Origin: an uncultured Bacillota bacterium
GTDB taxonomy: Bacteria; Bacillota; Clostridia; Peptostreptococcales; Anaerovoracaceae
Length of the DNA: 6,418 nt
Assembly: GCA_946410475.1 (NCBI GenBank)
Contig: CAMKAM010000082.1
Location: 1 to 6,418 of the forward strand
Direction of reading: 5' to 3'
Part shown: positions 4,576 through 6,418 of the stretch, one piece after another
How positions within the stretch are numbered: the stretch's first letter is position 1
Layout: each line of letters begins with the position of its first letter
The notes under the pieces: model-generated
The model's database searches: none
What the model saw: the letters and a program-made list of their open reading frames with translations, nothing else
What the model was told of the DNA's origin: nothing
Made by a program: the position numbers and the translations under genes

Positions 4576-6267
4576 ATGTTGAAAGGCATAGCCGCCTCAG
4601 AAGGTATAGGCATTGGAAAGATCTTTGCCGTAACGCAGCAGAAGATCACTTATGAGCAGAAGCCTGTCATAGGTGTACACAAAGAGATAGAACGTCTCCA
4701 CGACGCTATCGATACATTCGTAGAGAAGACAGAAGCTCTGGCTGAAAAGATGGAACAGTCCGTCAACGAAAAGGACGCGAAGATAATCAGAGGTCACATC
4801 ACGATGCTCTCCGATCCGTTCATGATCAGCCAGATGGAAGATATGATAAAGAACGACACATGCGCGGAAGCAGCCGCAGAGTCGGTCCTCAATATGTTCC
4901 GCGATGTTTTCGCCGCCGCCGAAGACGAGCTGACTCAGCAGAGGGCGACGGACGTCGAGGATATCAAGACACGTCTTCTGAAGATCCTCCTCGGGATCGA
5001 GGATACGGATCTCAAAGACCTTCCGCCGAACACTGTCCTGGTCGTAGAGGATCTGACTCCGTCCATGACAGCGGAACTGAACAAAGATAATATCGCCGCG
5101 ATCGTAACTGAGTCCGGCGGCATGACATCGCATTCGGCGATCCTCTCAAGAGCGCTCGAGATCCCGGCGGTACTGTCGGTAACAGGAGCACTGGGAACGC
5201 TGAAGCAGGATACATTCGTTATCGTCGACGGAATAGACGGAACAGTCATCACTGACCCGACTCTTGCGGAGAAGGAGGAATATGAAAAGAAGCGCGCTGC
5301 TTACCTGGCCGATAAGGAGCTTCTCAAAGCATTCACAGGAAAGCCGACGCTTACTGCTGACGGCAAGAAGAAAGAAGTCTTCTGCAACGTCGGGAATCCC
5401 AAGGACGCCATCCAGGCGCGCGACCGCGACGGAGAGGGCGTAGGCCTGTTCCGTACGGAGTTCCTGTTCATGGACAGGGATATGATGCCGGATGAGTCCG
5501 AGCAGTACGAGGCTTACAAGAAGGTGGCCGATACGCTCGAGGGCAAGACGATCATCATCAGGACGCTCGACGTGGGCGGCGACAAGGAGATCCCGTACAT
5601 GGGACTCGCCAAGGAGGAGAACCCGTTCCTCGGATACAGGGCTATCCGTTACTGCCTGAACAACGAGGACAAGTTCAAGGTGCAGCTGCGCGCGCTGATC
5701 CGCGCGAATGCAGACAGCGGCGGGAATATCTGGGTGATGATCCCGATGGTCACGTCGGTAGGCGAGATCAAGAAGGTGCGCGAACTCGCCGAAGAGATCG
5801 CGGCGGAGACTGGTCTCGGTCTTCCGAAGATCGGTACGATGATCGAGACGCCGGCGGCGTTCATAATGGCGGATACGCTGGCGAAGTACTGCGACTTCTT
5901 CAGTATCGGAACGAACGATCTGACTCAGTACATCATGGCGGCGGACAGAGGAAACAGCGACGTCGCTTACCTGTATAATACTTATGACCCGGCAGTGCTC
6001 AGGGCTCTGAAGGGCATCATCGGCGCTGCTGTCGATGCGGGCATCCCGGTCGGTATGTGCGGTGAGGCCGCCGCGGATCCGATGCTGATCCCGCTGCTCC
6101 TCAGCTTCGGACTCGAGGAGTTCTCGGTATCGCCGACTTCGGTCCTCAGGACGCGCCGCGAGATCAGCGTCTGGTCGACTGAAGAAGCGGACGCTGTAGC
6201 CGAGAAGGCTCTGTCGTTTGAGACTGCGGAAGAAGTAGAGGAGTATCTGAAGAGCATCAGGAAATAG
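4576..6267 (+). CDS. ptsI: PTS Enzyme I (phosphoenolpyruvate-protein phosphotransferase)
   Basis: EI is the cytosolic first enzyme of the PTS: it autophosphorylates from PEP and hands phosphate to HPr. The 563 residues are close to the usual 570-575. In order it shows the N-terminal EI signature (GIAASEGIGIGK), a helical HPr-binding region, the phosphohistidine segment GGMTSHSAILSRALEIPAV with His186, and the PEP/TIM-barrel domain with LFRTEFLFMDRD, IIRTLDVGGDKE, NPFLGYRAIR, GTMIETPAA, SIGTNDLTQY and catalytic Cys495 in GMCGEAAADP. The position after GG in the phosphohistidine motif is Met, where E. coli and Bacillus EI have Arg. The ATG is preceded by a strong AAGGAGG with a 10-nt spacer. 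It is 71 nt from ptsH across a hairpin. The last codons (EEYLKSIRK) are duplicated twice beyond the stop codon as 38-bp repeats. Confidence 0.97.
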   Translation: MLKGIAASEGIGIGKIFAVTQQKITYEQKPVIGVHKEIERLHDAIDTFVEKTEALAEKMEQSVNEKDAKIIRGHITMLSDPFMISQMEDMIKNDTCAEAAAESVLNMFRDVFAAAEDELTQQRATDVEDIKTRLLKILLGIEDTDLKDLPPNTVLVVEDLTPSMTAELNKDNIAAIVTESGGMTSHSAILSRALEIPAVLSVTGALGTLKQDTFVIVDGIDGTVITDPTLAEKEEYEKKRAAYLADKELLKAFTGKPTLTADGKKKEVFCNVGNPKDAIQARDRDGEGVGLFRTEFLFMDRDMMPDESEQYEAYKKVADTLEGKTIIIRTLDVGGDKEIPYMGLAKEENPFLGYRAIRYCLNNEDKFKVQLRALIRANADSGGNIWVMIPMVTSVGEIKKVRELAEEIAAETGLGLPKIGTMIETPAAFIMADTLAKYCDFFSIGTNDLTQYIMAADRGNSDVAYLYNTYDPAVLRALKGIIGAAVDAGIPVGMCGEAAADPMLIPLLLSFGLEEFSVSPTSVLRTRREISVWSTEEADAVAEKALSFETAEEVEEYLKSIRK

Positions 6268-6351
6268 ACGGAATTGAAGAATACCTCAAGAGCATCAGGA
6301 AACAGACGAAACTGAAGAATACCTCAAGAGCATCAGGAAACAGACGGAATT
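6238..6351 (+). repeat. 38-bp tandem repeat, three copies, the first being the ptsI 3' end
   Basis: The copies are 6238-6275, 6276-6313 and 6314-6351. Copy 1 contains the last nine codons and stop of ptsI plus 8 bp. Copies 2 and 3 carry GAA GAA TAC CTC where ptsI has GAG GAG TAT CTG, and CAG where ptsI has TAG. Copies 2 and 3 differ only in the last eight bases. Since 38 is not a multiple of three, the copies do not extend the reading frame coherently. Confidence 0.93.
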
Positions 6352-6418
6352 GATGAAGATTGATCGAGATTGATCAAGAGTGGTTAAGAGTGATCAAGAC
6401 TGGTCAAGACTGGTCAAG
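6348..6418 (+). repeat. 10-bp tandem repeat array, seven units, running off the right edge
   Basis: Units start at 6348, 6358, 6368, 6378, 6388, 6398 and 6408. They read AATTGATGAA, GATTGATCGA, GATTGATCAA, GAGTGGTTAA, GAGTGATCAA, GACTGGTCAA and GACTGGTCAA, with a further G at 6418. The consensus is about GASTGRTCAA. The array begins within the last bases of the 38-bp repeat, whose unit ends in GAATT. It occupies the place where a ptsI terminator would be expected, and no terminator hairpin is seen before the window ends. Confidence 0.9.

Overview
The window looks like a chromosomal segment from a GC-rich Gram-positive anaerobe, most likely a member of the Clostridia. The evidence is Shine-Dalgarno sites such as AAGGAGG, frequent AGA/AGG/ATA codons, a fructose permease with domain order IIA-IIB-IIC, and an HPr carrying both His15 and Ser46. 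The clostridial placement is an inference from these features and not a database result.

Layout. Positions 2-532 hold the 3' part of a short-chain dehydrogenase/reductase (SDR) gene whose start lies off the left edge. Its visible beginning is an in-frame hexanucleotide-repeat insertion coding for Asp/Ala-type dipeptides. Positions 533-1273 contain no convincing gene but are very structured. In order they hold a 27-bp tandem repeat, an A/T-rich palindromic element, a perfect 26-bp palindrome resembling a terminator, three consecutive stem-loops (the middle one related to the earlier A/T-rich element), a plausible vegetative promoter (1012-1040), and about ten units of a 16-bp tandem repeat running almost to the first operon gene.

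Positions 1274-6267 form a compact co-directional operon: fruK (1-phosphofructokinase), fruA (fructose EIIABC), ptsH (HPr) and ptsI (Enzyme I). Together they make a complete path. EI takes phosphate from PEP and passes it to HPr His15, then to EIIA His67, then to EIIB Cys186. EIIC brings in fructose as fructose-1-phosphate, and FruK converts that to fructose-1,6-bisphosphate. fruK and fruA overlap by ATGA. A GC-rich hairpin with a short T run lies between ptsH and ptsI and could set HPr above EI.

Positions 6268-6418 hold no gene. They contain two further 38-bp copies of the ptsI 3' end, followed by a 10-bp-period tandem array that runs off the right edge. No operon terminator is visible.

The genes are ordinary. 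The unusual aspect is the density and variety of short tandem arrays (6, 10, 16, 27 and 38 bp) and hairpins around them, including one array apparently inside the 5' leader of the sugar operon and another built from the ptsI coding tail.
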